The position numbers and the translations under genes were made by a program. The notes under the pieces were generated by a model. It worked only from the letters and a program-made list of their open reading frames with translations. It was not told where the DNA came from and did no database searches. A stretch of DNA of 64,000 bases from Phallusia mammillata (Eukaryota; Chordata; Ascidiacea; Phlebobranchia; Ascidiidae): the NCBI GenBank assembly GCA_003260075.1, contig QLIY01000127.1, positions 169,141 through 233,140 on the forward strand. The letters run 5' to 3'. Shown here one piece after another: positions 1 to 10,611 of the stretch. Within the stretch, counting starts at the first letter, position 1. Every line of letters starts with the position of its first letter.

Positions 1-2044
1 ACTTGTCACAAAAACCAACCACAAATGTATATTTTGCAATATTCGGTTTTACTCTTTACAAACCAGGTGACGCAAACAGCGACACGGTACTGGAGACAAA
101 TCATTCCGGCGGAAATGTGACCTTCAAGATCGGCGACAAAGTAATGATCGCCCTTCCCGAAGATCTGCTGCAGAATATGATGGAAACATATGGAGAATGG
201 GACGTCGAAATGGCCCAGGTATTAAACCCACTTTTATACGTTTCTCAATTTGTGCATTCAACATTATTGTAAATCATTACAGCTGATAGGCAAAGCTGGA
301 AAAGTGACACGAATTAGTTCCAGTAATGATATTCTTGTGGAATATGACCTTGACGAAATGGGACTTCACCTTCAACAAAGCACGTGGTCGTTCCATCCAA
401 TCTTAATCGGCAAAATAGAAGGTTTGCAAAACGGGCTAAACGCCAAATGCATATACCCTACTTTAATTTTCAACTTTTCAGCTGAAGAGACAACTAGCGA
501 TGAAACAGTTGAAACAGAAAGTCCAGAAAAGGATGAAGCAGTCGCACAGGAAGAACAAGTCGATGCAGAACAAGCACAGGTCGAAGAAACTGACCCAGTC
601 GATTTGGGTACAAGTGCTGAAGCCGAAAAACAAGAAAATGATACACAACAGATTGCGACTTCATCATGCACATCCGATATTTGTCAGTTGTGCGAAGAGA
701 TCCCAGCTATAATTACCTTCCGACCGTGCGGACATCGACTGGTTTGCCAAGGTTAGTCCAAAAAAGTCAATACTGTCCCCCCCCCCAAGTGCTGAAGCCG
801 AAAAACAAGAAAATGATACACAACAGATTGCGACCTCATCCTGTATATCCGATATTTGTCAGTTGTGCGAAGAGATCCCAGCTATAATTACTTTCCGACC
901 GTGCGGACATCGACTGGTCTGCCAAGGTAAGTCCAAAAAAGTCAATACTGCTGTGAAACTGTGATGAACTTTTATTAAAAACTTCTCGTAATAAACTTTT
1001 GGCCACTGTTTATTTGACTGCGTTGTTTTTTCAACAGCTTGCAGCGTACGTTTGAAGAAATGCTTTTCCTGCAAAACAACCATCGAAGAAAAAGTACTGC
1101 CCCTTGATGATGAAAACAAGAAACTTAAAATCGAGGTATTTATTGACCTGCTAAGCCTAAAGAATGGAGTAATTCTTTATAAATCTCCCAAGTATTACCG
1201 ATCCGTTTCAGTAATGCTTTGTGTTTAGAACAGTGCCGGAGAAATCTGGCTATACAACAGTACATTAAAAGGCTTACACCTAATAAGCGTATATTGTCTG
1301 TTTCTTTTTATTGTAAACATGTAGTGCATCTATTTGAAGTCGTTTCATAGGCTTAGGGTTTCTGGTACATAGTTATGTGTGTGTGTGCAAGGCTATACAC
1401 TTCATAATTACAGAGACTCTAAACCAGTGGTTCCCAAACTTTTTCATATTTTTTTCAAAACGGTCCCTTTGCCATTATTTCGAGGGCTCGCGGTCCTTAA
1501 GCCTAAATGTGTATTTCATAAAAACTGAAGTTGATTGCAGGATTTTAGCTAATTATGCAAAATTGCGCATAACAATCATCCAAAGACAGCATATGACATC
1601 ACAAACAGGACAAAAACATTACGATTGTGCGCGAACAATTGCATTTTTGATAGTTGTCATTCAATAAAGGCCATTGTTTAGCAATGGAGACAGTCGATTC
1701 TCAATTCTACTTTGATTTAAACTTATTTAGTGGCACAAACTGACGCCAAAAAAGAATATAGAATTACTTCAACCGCTTCGCGGTCCCCCCAAAATTGCCT
1801 CACGGACCCCTAAAGGACCGCGGACCCCAGTTTGGGAACCGCTGCTCTAAACTAACGTTTTTCGTATTTCATTCAGCTGGACGAACTCCGCGAAATGCAG
1901 AAGTGTCAGATTTGCGTCAACAAACGGAAGAACACTGCATTCGCACCTTGTGGTCATGCCGCCTGTGAACAATGTTCGAGTCGACTTACTGAGTGTCCGA
2001 TTTGCAGAATAAAGATAACTGGAAGACTGAAAGTTTTCATGTAA
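1..2044 (+). CDS. mind-bomb-like RING E3 ubiquitin ligase, 3' part (5' end outside window)
   Basis: Exons by GT..AG borders and phase: 1-218 (phase 0), 283-751 (second allele ends at 926), 1038-1135, 1877-2044 with stop TAA 2042-2044. The first exons encode a MIB REP-type domain (K-I-G-D-K-V, then G-E-W-D-V-E-M-A, then W-S-F-H-P). A Glu-rich acidic linker follows (about 480-655). Then come two RING-type fingers: C-Q-L-C...P-C-G-H...C-F-S-C, and C-Q-I-C...P-C-G-H...C-P-I-C-R, joined by a short coiled-coil-like segment. This REP-then-RING order and the C-terminal RING ending just before the stop are typical of mind bomb ligases, which ubiquitinate Notch ligands to drive their endocytosis. Odd point: I see no ankyrin repeats between REP and RING, where MIB1/MIB2 carry them. 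Part of exon 2 and the last exon are duplicated by the junctions at 777-786 and 2108-2118. Family call is firm; orthology to MIB1 or MIB2 is not. Confidence 0.75.
777..786. other. C10 junction between two allelic copies of mind-bomb exon 2
   Basis: Sequence ending at 776 (from about 612) is repeated with a few substitutions from 787 to about 951. The run interrupts a RING-coding exon, so it cannot be part of a working gene. Read as an assembly placeholder. Confidence 0.8.
1417..1852. repeat. hAT-like MITE in the last mind-bomb intron
   Basis: Element 1425-1844 (420 bp) begins CAGTGGTTCCCAAAC and ends with the near-perfect inverted complement (GTTTGGGAACCGCTG). It is flanked by a perfect 8-bp target duplication CTCTAAAC at 1417-1424 and 1845-1852. 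An 8-bp duplication plus CAGTGG termini is the hAT signature. No transposase ORF inside, so non-autonomous. A fragment with the same end, inverted, occurs at 9089-9130. Confidence 0.85.
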
Positions 2045-2107
2045 CCAAGTGTGACTCCTGGTAAAGTCCCAAACTTTCACAATGGCTTCGTATCCAACGT
2101 TTTTTTA

Positions 2108-2118
2108 CCCCCCCCCCC
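2108..2118. other. C11 junction duplicating the end of the mind-bomb last exon
   Basis: From 2119 the last codons and stop of the mind-bomb-like gene are repeated (to about 2200). The second copy is a truncated allelic duplicate, not a second gene. Confidence 0.75.
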
Positions 2119-2181
2119 TCGACTTACTGAGTGTCCGATTTGCAGAATAAAGATAACTGGAAGACTTAAAGTTTTCATGTA

Positions 2182-3683
2182 ACCAAGTGTGACTCCTGGC
2201 TTTGTTCTTTGGCACTTTTTAGGTAAAACAAGCATCTGTACAGATAATTAACATGTGGGTAGTTGCCCCTGAAGAAATAGTTTAAAATTTTTTGGCTGGT
2301 TAATACAATAATGTATTTAGTTTGACAAATTTAACTCTACGACGTTACTTAACACAAAATGTGCATCGGCAAATACTTGCACTATAGCACTTTGAATGTC
2401 TGAAGACGCGTAGTTGCACAATGGGGGATGATCACAAAACATTTAATACAAGCTTTATGATCACCAGCAAATCGTTTCCTTCACAAATACTTTTTATGTT
2501 TTCTTTGGTTATTTCCTCATGTGCAATATATGCAAGTTTAGGTGTAGTGGTAACGCCTGCACAAAATAGTTGTTAGGCTCAAAGAGTGGTTGAAACCAAA
2601 CTACCGTAAAACAACATGACTTCTGTTTGCAAAAACATTGTTCGCCGTGTTCAAAAATGTTCATGCATGTGCTGTGTCCTAATGTTATTACGTTTCACCA
2701 AGTCTGATATAAAATGGTTTACGATGTAATATCGTTTTTTTTTATTCTATTGTGTCAACTGTGTTAAACACATATCGTTTGAATTGTCACAACTTTGGTG
2801 CTTTGCGCGTATACAGTCGTGTAATTTTTTGCCAATGGTGTGCCTCAATTTTCATTTTAATCATCATTTATTTTGTCGCCACGTTAGCCACAACTCAATA
2901 AAGAATTTGTTTGTTAACTCAGGCAAACCTTTAGGTAACAAAATGTTCAACAAGCAAAATTCTGGACAAACATTTAATCGAGTTTATTCATTTGTTAAAA
3001 AGACCAAAGTTATTAGCCGGGCCGGGCGTTTCGGATCGAACTTGGGCTACATTTGCACCTAACTTCACATTCGGTATCATTTTGCCACAATGATTTCACT
3101 AACTTCTGAAATAATTTCGGCTTTATAAAAAAAATGGTCCCCCCCCCCTCGAACTTGGGCTACATTTGCACCTAACTTCACATTCGGTATCATTTTTGCC
3201 ACAATGTCACTAACTTCTGAAATAATTTCGGCTTTATAAAAAACATGGCCTCTTGCCAGACTTCAGACTTATATATTTGGGTTACGGTTGGGACTGAAAT
3301 ACATATCTCTAATGAAAAATTACTCAAATTTATTCACATAAACAGAAACTGGTCAACGAACAAGAAAGTGCGTAAATTAAGATTAAATTAACAGTTGTAG
3401 ATACGAAACAAAACCATGTAACATTTTCAAATTGCATTATTGTCACACGCAGTTTACATTATTACACATCCCCCCCCCCAGACTTCAGACTTATATATTT
3501 GGGTTACGGTTGGGACTGAAATACATAGCTCTAATGTAAAATTAGTCAAATTTATTCACATAAACAGAAACCGGTCAACGGACAAGAAAGTGCGTAAATT
3601 AAGATTAAATTAACGCTTGTAGATACGAAACAAAACCATGTAACATTTTTAAATTGAATTATTGTCACACGCAGTTTACATTA
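2182..3683. other. non-coding stretch between mind-bomb-like gene and 7TM gene 1
   Basis: No convincing coding region. It holds two placeholder junctions (C10 at 3139-3148 and 3470-3479), each followed by a diverged copy of the preceding 70-200 bp. About 3015-3070 and its copy resemble the dispersed GGGC-rich element described elsewhere. Confidence 0.6.
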
Positions 3684-5453
3684 TTACACAGTATCGACAC
3701 TTTGCACAGGTGGATTAGGTGGTTCGTTGGATTTCGCCGTTTGGTTTTCCTGTCGATTGCTGCTGGCCAAACGAACACTGTGGTTTGGGTCTACTTCTAG
3801 CGCAGGGCCAACGAAGGGTGGAAGCAGACGGTGCAAGAAATCAGTGTAGGAGTATTGAACTGCTACTGCGCTAATGAGGAGATTGATGCCAAAGCAGATA
3901 AACCAAAACGCGACGCTCATTTTTTGAAGCGCAAATGAAATAATGAACGAAGCGGTGATGTTACAAAACACGCACAAACCAGTGCTAATACACAGACGAC
4001 AGACAAGTCGCCTTAACCTAAGGCTTCCTGGCGCTCGGCTGGAGAGTTTTTTAAACCCGTAGTGCCGCACGAGAGGATACAGCACCAAGGAGAGAAACAA
4101 CAGTTGAAAGAAAAGAAAGAACGCCGACGATACTGTAAGTAGAAGTTGAAACCTTGCTACTTTTTCGATGCTGAAAATTCTACAACCGCTAGAGGTGCTC
4201 TGAGGACTTGCAATGTAGAAATTTATTGTCATCGTGGTCGTCTGGAGGAAGAACACGCCACCGATAATCACGTGACTGAAGATACGGAGCGGCGGGCTGC
4301 TGAGATGTTTAAGCACCTTGTGGGTGTAAAAAGCCCGTTGCCGGAACCACAGCACGAGGTACAGACACGAAAGGTTAACGTGCAACAGAAAAACAGATGG
4401 AAAATAAAACAGAGAGCAAGCTATGGAAGATACAATTCCCCAACGCAACTCAATTTGGATGGTGGTACAAAGCAGCAGCAATGTGGTGAAGCCTACAATG
4501 TCGACAATGGCAAGGCGCTTGACTTCGGATTTTTTTAAGCTCGTGCATGTCTTCTTTTCCCTGTTCCTCCACTGATAAATGTACTGACAAATTGATAAGT
4601 ATGCACTTAACGCCAGAAGTATTCCCCCCCCCCCGACGCTCATTTTTTGAAGCGCAAATGAAATAATGAACGAAGCGGTGACGTTACAAAACACACACAA
4701 ACCAGTGCTAATACACAGACGACAAACCAGCCGTCTTAACCTAAGGCTTCCTGGCGCTCGGCTGGAGAGTTTTTTAAACCCGTAATGCCGCACGAGAGGG
4801 TATAGCACCAAACAAAGAAACAACAGTTGAAAGAAAAGAAAGAACGCCGACGATATTGTGAGTAGAAGCTGAAACCTTGCCATTTTTTCGTTGCTGAAAA
4901 TCCTACAACCGCTAGAGGTGCTTTGAGGACTTGCAATGTAGAAATTTATTGTCATCGTGGTCGTCTGGAGGAAGAACACGCCACCGATAATCACGTGACT
5001 GAAGATACGGAGCGGCGGGCTGCTGAGATGTTTAAGCACCTTGTGGGTGTAAAAAGCCCGTTGCCGGAACCACAGCACGAGGTACAGACACGAAAGGTTA
5101 ACGTGCAACAGAAAAACAGATGGAAAATAAAACAGAGAGCAAGCTATGGAAGATACAATTCCCCAACGCAGTTCAATTTGGATGGTGGTACAAAGCAGCA
5201 GCAACGTCGTGAATCCTACAATGTCGACAATGGCAAGGCGCTTGACTTCGGATTTCTTTAAGCTCGTGCATGTCTTCTTTTCCCTGTTCCTCCACTTATA
5301 AAGATACTGACAAATTGATAAGTATGCACTTAGCGCCAGCAGTATCCCTGCAAACGTTTCTTCCAATACTCGATCTCTTGGTATGCTGTAGTAAGAGTTT
5401 GATAGAGTTGTGTTCTGAAAACTGCCATTGTAAGCTTGAGTGGTGACATTCAT
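3684..5453 (-). CDS. 7TM gene 1: receptor-like membrane protein (two alleles fused by a C-run)
   Basis: Reading leftwards from ATG 5453 to TAA 3684. A C11 placeholder at 4624-4634 joins two allelic copies and happens to keep the frame open, so an automatic call gives a spurious protein with most of the receptor twice. The real gene is probably one single-exon protein of roughly 350 residues. Features: short N terminus with several N-x-T/S sites; TM1 after a D-R-V-L-E-E motif; Asp in TM2 (A-I-V-D-I-V); Q-I-E-L-R-W-G; Cys before TM3; W-F-R-Q-R after TM3; a Cys in loop 2 (S-G-C-R); L-V-L-Y-P-L in TM5; F-W-F-I-C-F-G in TM7; Pro-rich tail. The two copies differ by about five residues over the shared part, as expected of alleles. 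The family is unrecognised; 7TM topology with N terminus outside is inferred from hydrophobic segments and positive inner loops. A more upstream non-ATG start is possible but unlikely. Confidence 0.7.
   Translation of the reverse strand: MNVTTQAYNGSFQNTTLSNSYYSIPRDRVLEETFAGILLALSAYLSICQYLYKWRNREKKTCTSLKKSEVKRLAIVDIVGFTTLLLLCTTIQIELRWGIVSSIACSLFYFPSVFLLHVNLSCLYLVLWFRQRAFYTHKVLKHLSSPPLRIFSHVIIGGVFFLQTTTMTINFYIASPQSTSSGCRIFSNEKMARFQLLLTISSAFFLFFQLLFLCLVLYPLVRHYGFKKLSSRAPGSLRLRRLVCRLCISTGLCVFCNVTASFIISFALQKMSVGGGGILLALSAYLSICQYIYQWRNREKKTCTSLKKSEVKRLAIVDIVGFTTLLLLCTTIQIELRWGIVSSIACSLFYFPSVFLLHVNLSCLYLVLWFRQRAFYTHKVLKHLSSPPLRIFSHVIIGGVFFLQTTTMTINFYIASPQSTSSGCRIFSIEKVARFQLLLTVSSAFFLFFQLLFLSLVLYPLVRHYGFKKLSSRAPGSLRLRRLVCRLCISTGLCVFCNITASFIISFALQKMSVAFWFICFGINLLISAVAVQYSYTDFLHRLLPPFVGPALEVDPNHSVRLASSNRQENQTAKSNEPPNPPVQSVDTV
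4624..4634. other. C11 junction inside 7TM gene 1
   Basis: About 700 bp to the left (from about 3918) are repeated to the right (to about 5346) with scattered substitutions. In the minus frame the run reads as four glycines, which is why the chimeric frame stays open. Confidence 0.85.
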
Positions 5454-5535
5454 TGTCAAAATTGCGCCAAACACCAACAGTTCTAAATGATCACGAGCGC
5501 TGTTGCAGCAAGTATTATATATAACCGGTAGAAAA

Positions 5536-5546
5536 CCCCCCCCCCC
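5536..5546. other. C11 junction upstream of 7TM gene 1
   Basis: The 5' end of 7TM gene 1 and its leader (about 5436-5535) recur at 5547-5645. The second start codon (5562-5564) belongs to the duplicate. Confidence 0.8.
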
Positions 5547-5646
5547 TTGAGTGGTGACATTCATTGTCAAAATTGCGCCAAACACCAACAGTTTTAAATG
5601 ATCACGAGAGCTGTTGCAGCAAGTATTATATATAACCGGTAGAAAC

Positions 5647-7981
5647 TACACAGCGTATTCAGAAAGGGATATCCGCAAACAGCCCCTTTGTCTTCTTGCG
5701 TGAACTCACTTGCAACGAAACACGTCTTTGCATATTCAAGATTCAAGTCATGAGATTGTGGGTTTCGGTGTACTGTTACAATTACCTTACATACGATATC
5801 AAAAGGTCAAACAGTATTGTGCACATTTCTATTTTCGGGCACACAGATGTGTTACAAAATTGCTAAAACTGTTCGTGTTTGTTGACGGTTCACAAACCCA
5901 TGTACACCGTATTGGAAATGGTTTTGGCCATAGTGCAAAAACAAGCGCCAATTGTTTTTAATCCCCCCCCCCCCACGTTATTAAGGGTAAACAGGTTGAT
6001 TGACCAACATGCAAAAGCTGTGGCTATTTAAGTTGATTTCAAATCCCCCAAATTTATAAAAAATAATGAAAAATTGTAATTAGAAATTGTAAAAATTGCC
6101 AATCGTTTCTACTTATGTCAGAATCCATCATTTTGTGCGTTGTTTTATCGATGGCGAGCCGGTAATGCTTAATAAGAACTAAAATACAAATTTGCGTTTT
6201 TAAATATATAACTGTGTACCTTATAAGGGCACCTATACGCTGTAGCTTGACCTACATTCTTAAATATTCTATAAGGTGAGTATTACGCCGTTCAAAAAGC
6301 ATTAAGTGTAACAATATTCAAGCACTGACCGCAAGCAAAGATTATGTGTGCTTTCGGAAGTGAATTACGTCACAATAGGGGATTGCTGTTGCAGATGCGT
6401 TGACGTACATGCAAAATGTAATTGAACCCGTTATATACTGAAAGATCCGCAACAAGGCGAACTATACTGAACTTAACAGTATATTTCTGAAACAATTTGC
6501 AAAATTTTCTTTTCAAAGTTGCGTTCAAAATGCATTACCTTCACCAGAAGTAAAAACAGAAATTGTTCCCAAAATGAACAAACCCGAAACCGACCTCATT
6601 TTTTCAAAAAGGCCCAAATTCGATTTACCAAAATGCCCCCCCCCCTTGTCTTCTTGCGTGAACTAGCTTGCAACGAAACACGTCTTTGCATATTCAAGAT
6701 TCAAGTCATGAAATTGCGTATTTCGGTGCACTGTTACAATTGCCTTATACGATATCAACAGGTCAAACAATATTGTGCATATTTCTATTTTCGGGCATGC
6801 AGATGTGTTACAAAATTGCTAAAACTGTTCGTCTTTGTTGACGTTTCACAAACCCATATACACCGTATTGGAAATGGTTTTGGCGATAGTACAAAAACAA
6901 GCGCCAATTGTTTTCAATTTGAATAAAACCTAGGAATTGTAAAAATTGCCAATCGTTTCTACTTATGTCAGAATCAACTATTTTGTGCGTTGTTTAATCG
7001 ATGGTGAGCCGGTATTGCTAAAATACAAATTAAATAAATAATCTTAAATATTCTATAAAGGTTAGTATCACGCGGTTTAAAAAGCGTTAAGTGTAACAAT
7101 ATTCAAGCACTGACCGCAAGCAAAGATTATGTGTGCTTTCGGAAGTGAATTACGTCACAATAGGGGATTGCTGTTGCAGATGCGTTGACGTACATGCAAA
7201 ATGTAATTGAACCCGTTATATACTGAAAGATCCGCAACAAGGCGAACTATACTGAACCCAATAGTGTCATTTCTGAAACTGTAAAATTCTTTTCAAAGTT
7301 GCGTTTATAATGCATTACCTTCACCAGGATCAAAAACGGGAATTGTTTCCAAAATGAAAAAAAAACTGAAACCGACCTAAACGCGATTGCCCCAAAATTC
7401 GATTGATCAAAATGAAATTCGGACACAAATATAGCCGAGTGTTGAGTCAGGACCGTATATATAAGTTTGTTTTTTGAAAAGGTAAGCCCGGCCTAAACCT
7501 CAAAACCCAGGTTATGCCAATCATATTTTCATCACCAAAAAGATGGACACATTCTTGACAAAGAATATCAACAGCTGCTTTTGCGCCTGAAAAAAAGGAA
7601 AGCGTAACATATTTGATAGTTCCATGCAGTCAATTAATATAGTCTGTTTACATAAAGTTTAAATAAAAATTTGTAAATTTCCATGAAAAACGATCGAAAA
7701 CACAGGAAATTAAAAAAGAGGACATTCCGGCAATTTATATTGTCCTCGGAGGACAAACTGTTTTTTTTTAAATGAGGACATGTCCAGTCAAAAGAGAACG
7801 TATGGTAGTGTGGCGAATCTTAAAAAAGATAATAAAGTGCGATGTATGTAAACTACGTTTTCAAAGTACAGGTTTAGAGGCGCAATGAGCTGAATCTACA
7901 CCCAAAGTTGAAAATGGACTGACCAAGCTTTTCAAAGTCCGCATATGTAACGTGTGCTTGTTGTAATTGTACAATTATCTA

Positions 7982-7983
<2 letters not shown>
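5647..7983. other. non-coding, allelic duplication of about 0.9 kb
   Basis: 5689-6635 and 6646-about 7400 are two diverged copies of one locus with small indels, joined by C10 at 6636-6645; a further C12 junction lies at 5963-5974. Short open frames here (about 5710-5961 and 6519-6926) are the same AT-rich sequence in two copies. They show indels and no domain, so I do not call genes. Confidence 0.6.

Positions 7984-8053
<70 letters not shown>
7984..8053. other. C70 run, a sized gap filled with C
   Basis: Seventy C residues. The sequence resuming at 8054 starts inside the terminus of a hAT-like element whose outermost ~20 bp are missing, so the run hides real sequence. Confidence 0.75.
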
Positions 8054-8846
8054 ACGCGTACCACTTCTTGCAGAACAACTAATTTGATCGAATCACATTT
8101 TATGGAGAATAATAATATTGGCCTACTAAAACAGGGGTCACCAAACTACGGCCCGCGACCACATTTTTTGGTTTGTCAAATCGTATTGATAACTTTGTAA
8201 CATTCAAAAATTCATCTACTCGACCTCACGAAAGTTTTCCTGTCGCGGTATGTAGAATTGATATTACCTGGTTTCAAAGGATTACAACGCCCAGGATTGA
8301 TCCAAAGCCAGTTTTGTGTAATTGTGCGCAGACAATTGCCTTCTTTTGTTACTTGTGATGTCATATACAAGCATTGCTCGTAAGATGAGACTAACTATAC
8401 AGTTTACCAGTGGCATCACCAGATTTTAAATGGGTTTGTAGAAAGACCATATTTTGGCGCCCCAGCAAAAATAGCCTCGCGGGCTAAGTTTGGAAAGACG
8501 GCGCTAGGGTATGTAAAATATGCAGCCCGCGCGAATAATTATTAAGCTTATCCGGTCCGCAGTGAAAAAAGTTTGGTGACCCCTGTATTAAAATAACACT
8601 AAAGCACCACAACTAAATTTAATGAGATGTTTGTTTCTTTTTCGCTGCTTGACATTTTTAACGCCACTGCTGTTCTTGTTGACAATTGACATGGCCTGTA
8701 TTTTAAAGATCGTAATGATCTATTTTAAAGATCGAAAAAAACGTATTTTTTTGTGAAAAAACGAAATCTACTCGCGTACCACCTGAAAAACCTTCCCGTA
8801 CCACTAGTGGTACGCGTACCACAGGTTGGGAACCCCTGCCCTAAAC
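8054..8846. repeat. hAT-like element, left terminus lost in the gap, with a nested element
   Basis: The right end (to 8838) ends CAGGTTGGGAACCCCTG, preceded by a palindromic subterminal GTGGTACGCGTACCAC. The same ACGCGTACCAC word opens the element at 8054. The target duplication on the right is CCCTAAAC (8839-8846). A second hAT-like MITE sits inside. A related end occurs at 52530-52598. Confidence 0.6.
8124..8593. repeat. nested hAT-like MITE
   Basis: Element 8132-8585 with ends CAGGGGTCACCAAACT and AGTTTGGTGACCCCTG (perfect inverted repeat). It is flanked by TACTAAAA (8124-8131) and TATTAAAA (8586-8593), an 8-bp duplication with one mismatch. No coding capacity. It inserted into an older hAT-like element. 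Confidence 0.85.
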
Positions 8847-9078
8847 GGAAATTGAAAAGTCAACTGGCTTGTGGATTGAACTTTGTTGGTTCGTTCAAAT
8901 CACTCATATAAGCCATGAGTACAAATACGGTCATTTTGGGTGCAAACGGCGACAAACAACCCAAAAAACACTTATTAAACATTAATGAAGCCATATGTGG
9001 ACGTATCAGGTCATGGAATAACATATGCCACAATACCTAAACATCCATATTAACTGAGTCAATTTTGACAATCCTTCT

Positions 9079-9138
9079 CCCCCCCCCCGGACCGTTTTGA
9101 AAAAAATATGAAAAAGTTTGGGAACCACTGCCCTAAAC
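9079..9138. repeat. C10 junction followed by the end of a different hAT-like element
   Basis: After the run (9079-9088) the sequence 9089-9130 is the inverted terminus of the 1425-1844 family, ending GTTTGGGAACCACTG. It abuts CCCTAAAC (9131-9138), the same target found at 8839-8846. The flank from 9131 is an allelic copy of the flank from 8839. Confidence 0.65.
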
Positions 9139-9257
9139 GGACATTACAATGTTAACTGTCTTTTGGATTGAAACTTGTTGGTTTGTTCAAATCACTCATA
9201 TAAGCCACGAGGTCATTTTGGGTGCAAACAACGACAAAAAACGCAAAAAACACTTAA

Positions 9258-9292
9258 ACATTAATGGAGCCATATGTGGACGTATCAGGTCA
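9258..9292 (+). promoter_or_regulatory. upstream block shared by 7TM genes 2 and 3
   Basis: About 125-160 bp before the start of 7TM gene 2 lies ATGGAGCCATATGTGGACGT. A close version, ATGGGACCATATGTTGACAT, lies on the minus strand upstream of gene 3 (about 13510-13535). Conservation in otherwise diverged leaders suggests either a retained promoter element or simply the extent of the duplication. Function unproven. Confidence 0.3.
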
Positions 9293-9416
9293 TGGAATAA
9301 CATATGCCATCATACCTAAACATCCATACTAACTGAGTCAATTTTGACAATCCTTCCATATGCCACAGGCAATTAAACGTGGTACACAAATTTGACAGTT
9401 TTATCCGAGGAGGACA

Positions 9417-10611
9417 ATGGAGTTTTCTGGAGACTTTTTCGATGAAACGTCTTACTCTGCACCAACCAATGCTACAGATTTTCTAGAAGACAGACTTGTG
9501 GATGAAATACTCTCGTCACTGCTCTTGCTCTTGGCTCTTTACCTTTTAGTCACTCAATCTGTGTTTCAATATCGAGATACTTCAAATGCTAATAAGCATG
9601 GTGGCAAATCTCTAGGAAAAACAACAGCTTTAAAAAGGAAACTTCAAGTGATCGACCTCACAAGTGTTGTAAGTCTTCTGCTGTACGCATTGGCCACACA
9701 GGTTGAGCTTCGGTTTGGTACGTTCAGCACGGCGGCTTGCAAAACGTTTTACTATGTAACTCTGACATGTCTTTCAATCAACGGCCCCCCCCCCCGCATT
9801 GGCCACACAGGTTGAGCTTCGGTTTGGTACGTTCAGCACGGCGACTTGCAAAACGTTTTATTATGTAACTCTGACATGTTTTTCAATCAACGATCTTTGC
9901 GTGTACACGTTGCTGTGGATTCGTCAACGAAACCTCTACAAGAGCCCGCTTTTGCAAAATCTCAGTTCTGCCCGTCTAAAAGTAATCAGCGTCGTGGTCA
10001 TTGTCGGAATTGTTGTGTTTCGCGTAACCAATACATCCGTCAACATTTACCTGGCTCAAGCTTACAGCACAAGCAACGGATGTAAGCACGGAGCAGCTTC
10101 GATCGATTCCAGTTTGCGAATAACGTACATCAATTTGTTGGCTGCTTCGATTTTTTCATTCTTTTTCAAGTTCGCTTTACTATTTCTTACTTTTTACCCG
10201 GTGCTGTCAAAACTTCCTCGGGGACCGGTAGCAAAAGGCAGAAAAAACACCAAACGGCTTGCTGTACGTGTTTGCTCAGGCACGTTGATTTGTGTCATTT
10301 TGGATCTCGTCTTTAGACTGGTGGTTATTTTTACCCCCAAAAGCAAAGGGCTAGGATTTTGGATGACATGCAACGGTTTTAACATTGTACTGTCGTTGGT
10401 GGCCGTTCAGTGCTCTTACGCAAAATGGAGAGCCCGACTCTTGCCCTGGAAACCAGACATTTCGGTCTCAGATATTCCTGAACGAAGAAATGTGAACAAT
10501 ACTGTCGTCGAAGCATCAAATCAAGAGGTCGCTGCAGTGGGAATTGCTACAACAAGTTTCATCACAAAAAGGCCAAAGCTCAATAAAATATCGCCAATCA
10601 CCTATAAATGA
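9417..10611 (+). CDS. 7TM gene 2: receptor-like membrane protein (split by a C-run)
   Basis: ATG at 9417 (context GGACAATGG), stop TGA ending at 10611, no intron needed. The C11 placeholder at 9785-9795 and the repeated 80 bp after it (9796 onward repeats about 9690-9784) shift the frame, so the gene appears as two open frames, 9417-9815 and 9799-10611. Once the duplicate is allowed for, the protein is one 7TM chain of about 360 residues. Motifs: N-A-T glycosylation site, D-E-I-L-S before TM1, Asp in TM2 (V-I-D-L-T), T-Q-V-E-L-R-F-G, Cys before TM3, W-I-R-Q-R after TM3, S-N-G-C in loop 2, L-T-F-Y-P in TM5, R-V-C-S-G-T in TM6, F-W-M-T-C-N-G in TM7, then S-Y-A-K-W-R and R-L-L-P-W-K. It is the closest paralogue of gene 3, which faces it tail to tail. 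Family unrecognised. Confidence 0.72.
9785..9795. other. C11 junction inside 7TM gene 2
   Basis: The coding sequence around TM2-TM3 is present twice, once on each side, with a few substitutions. It is the sole cause of the apparent frameshift. Confidence 0.85.

Noticed and set aside
5710..6926. Pair of similar 80-135 residue frames (5710-5961, 6519-6926)
   Set aside because: They are two allelic copies of non-coding sequence. Indels between copies ignore the frame and there is no domain.
7967..8200. Open frame with a long proline tract
   Set aside because: The prolines are the translation of the C70 gap run.
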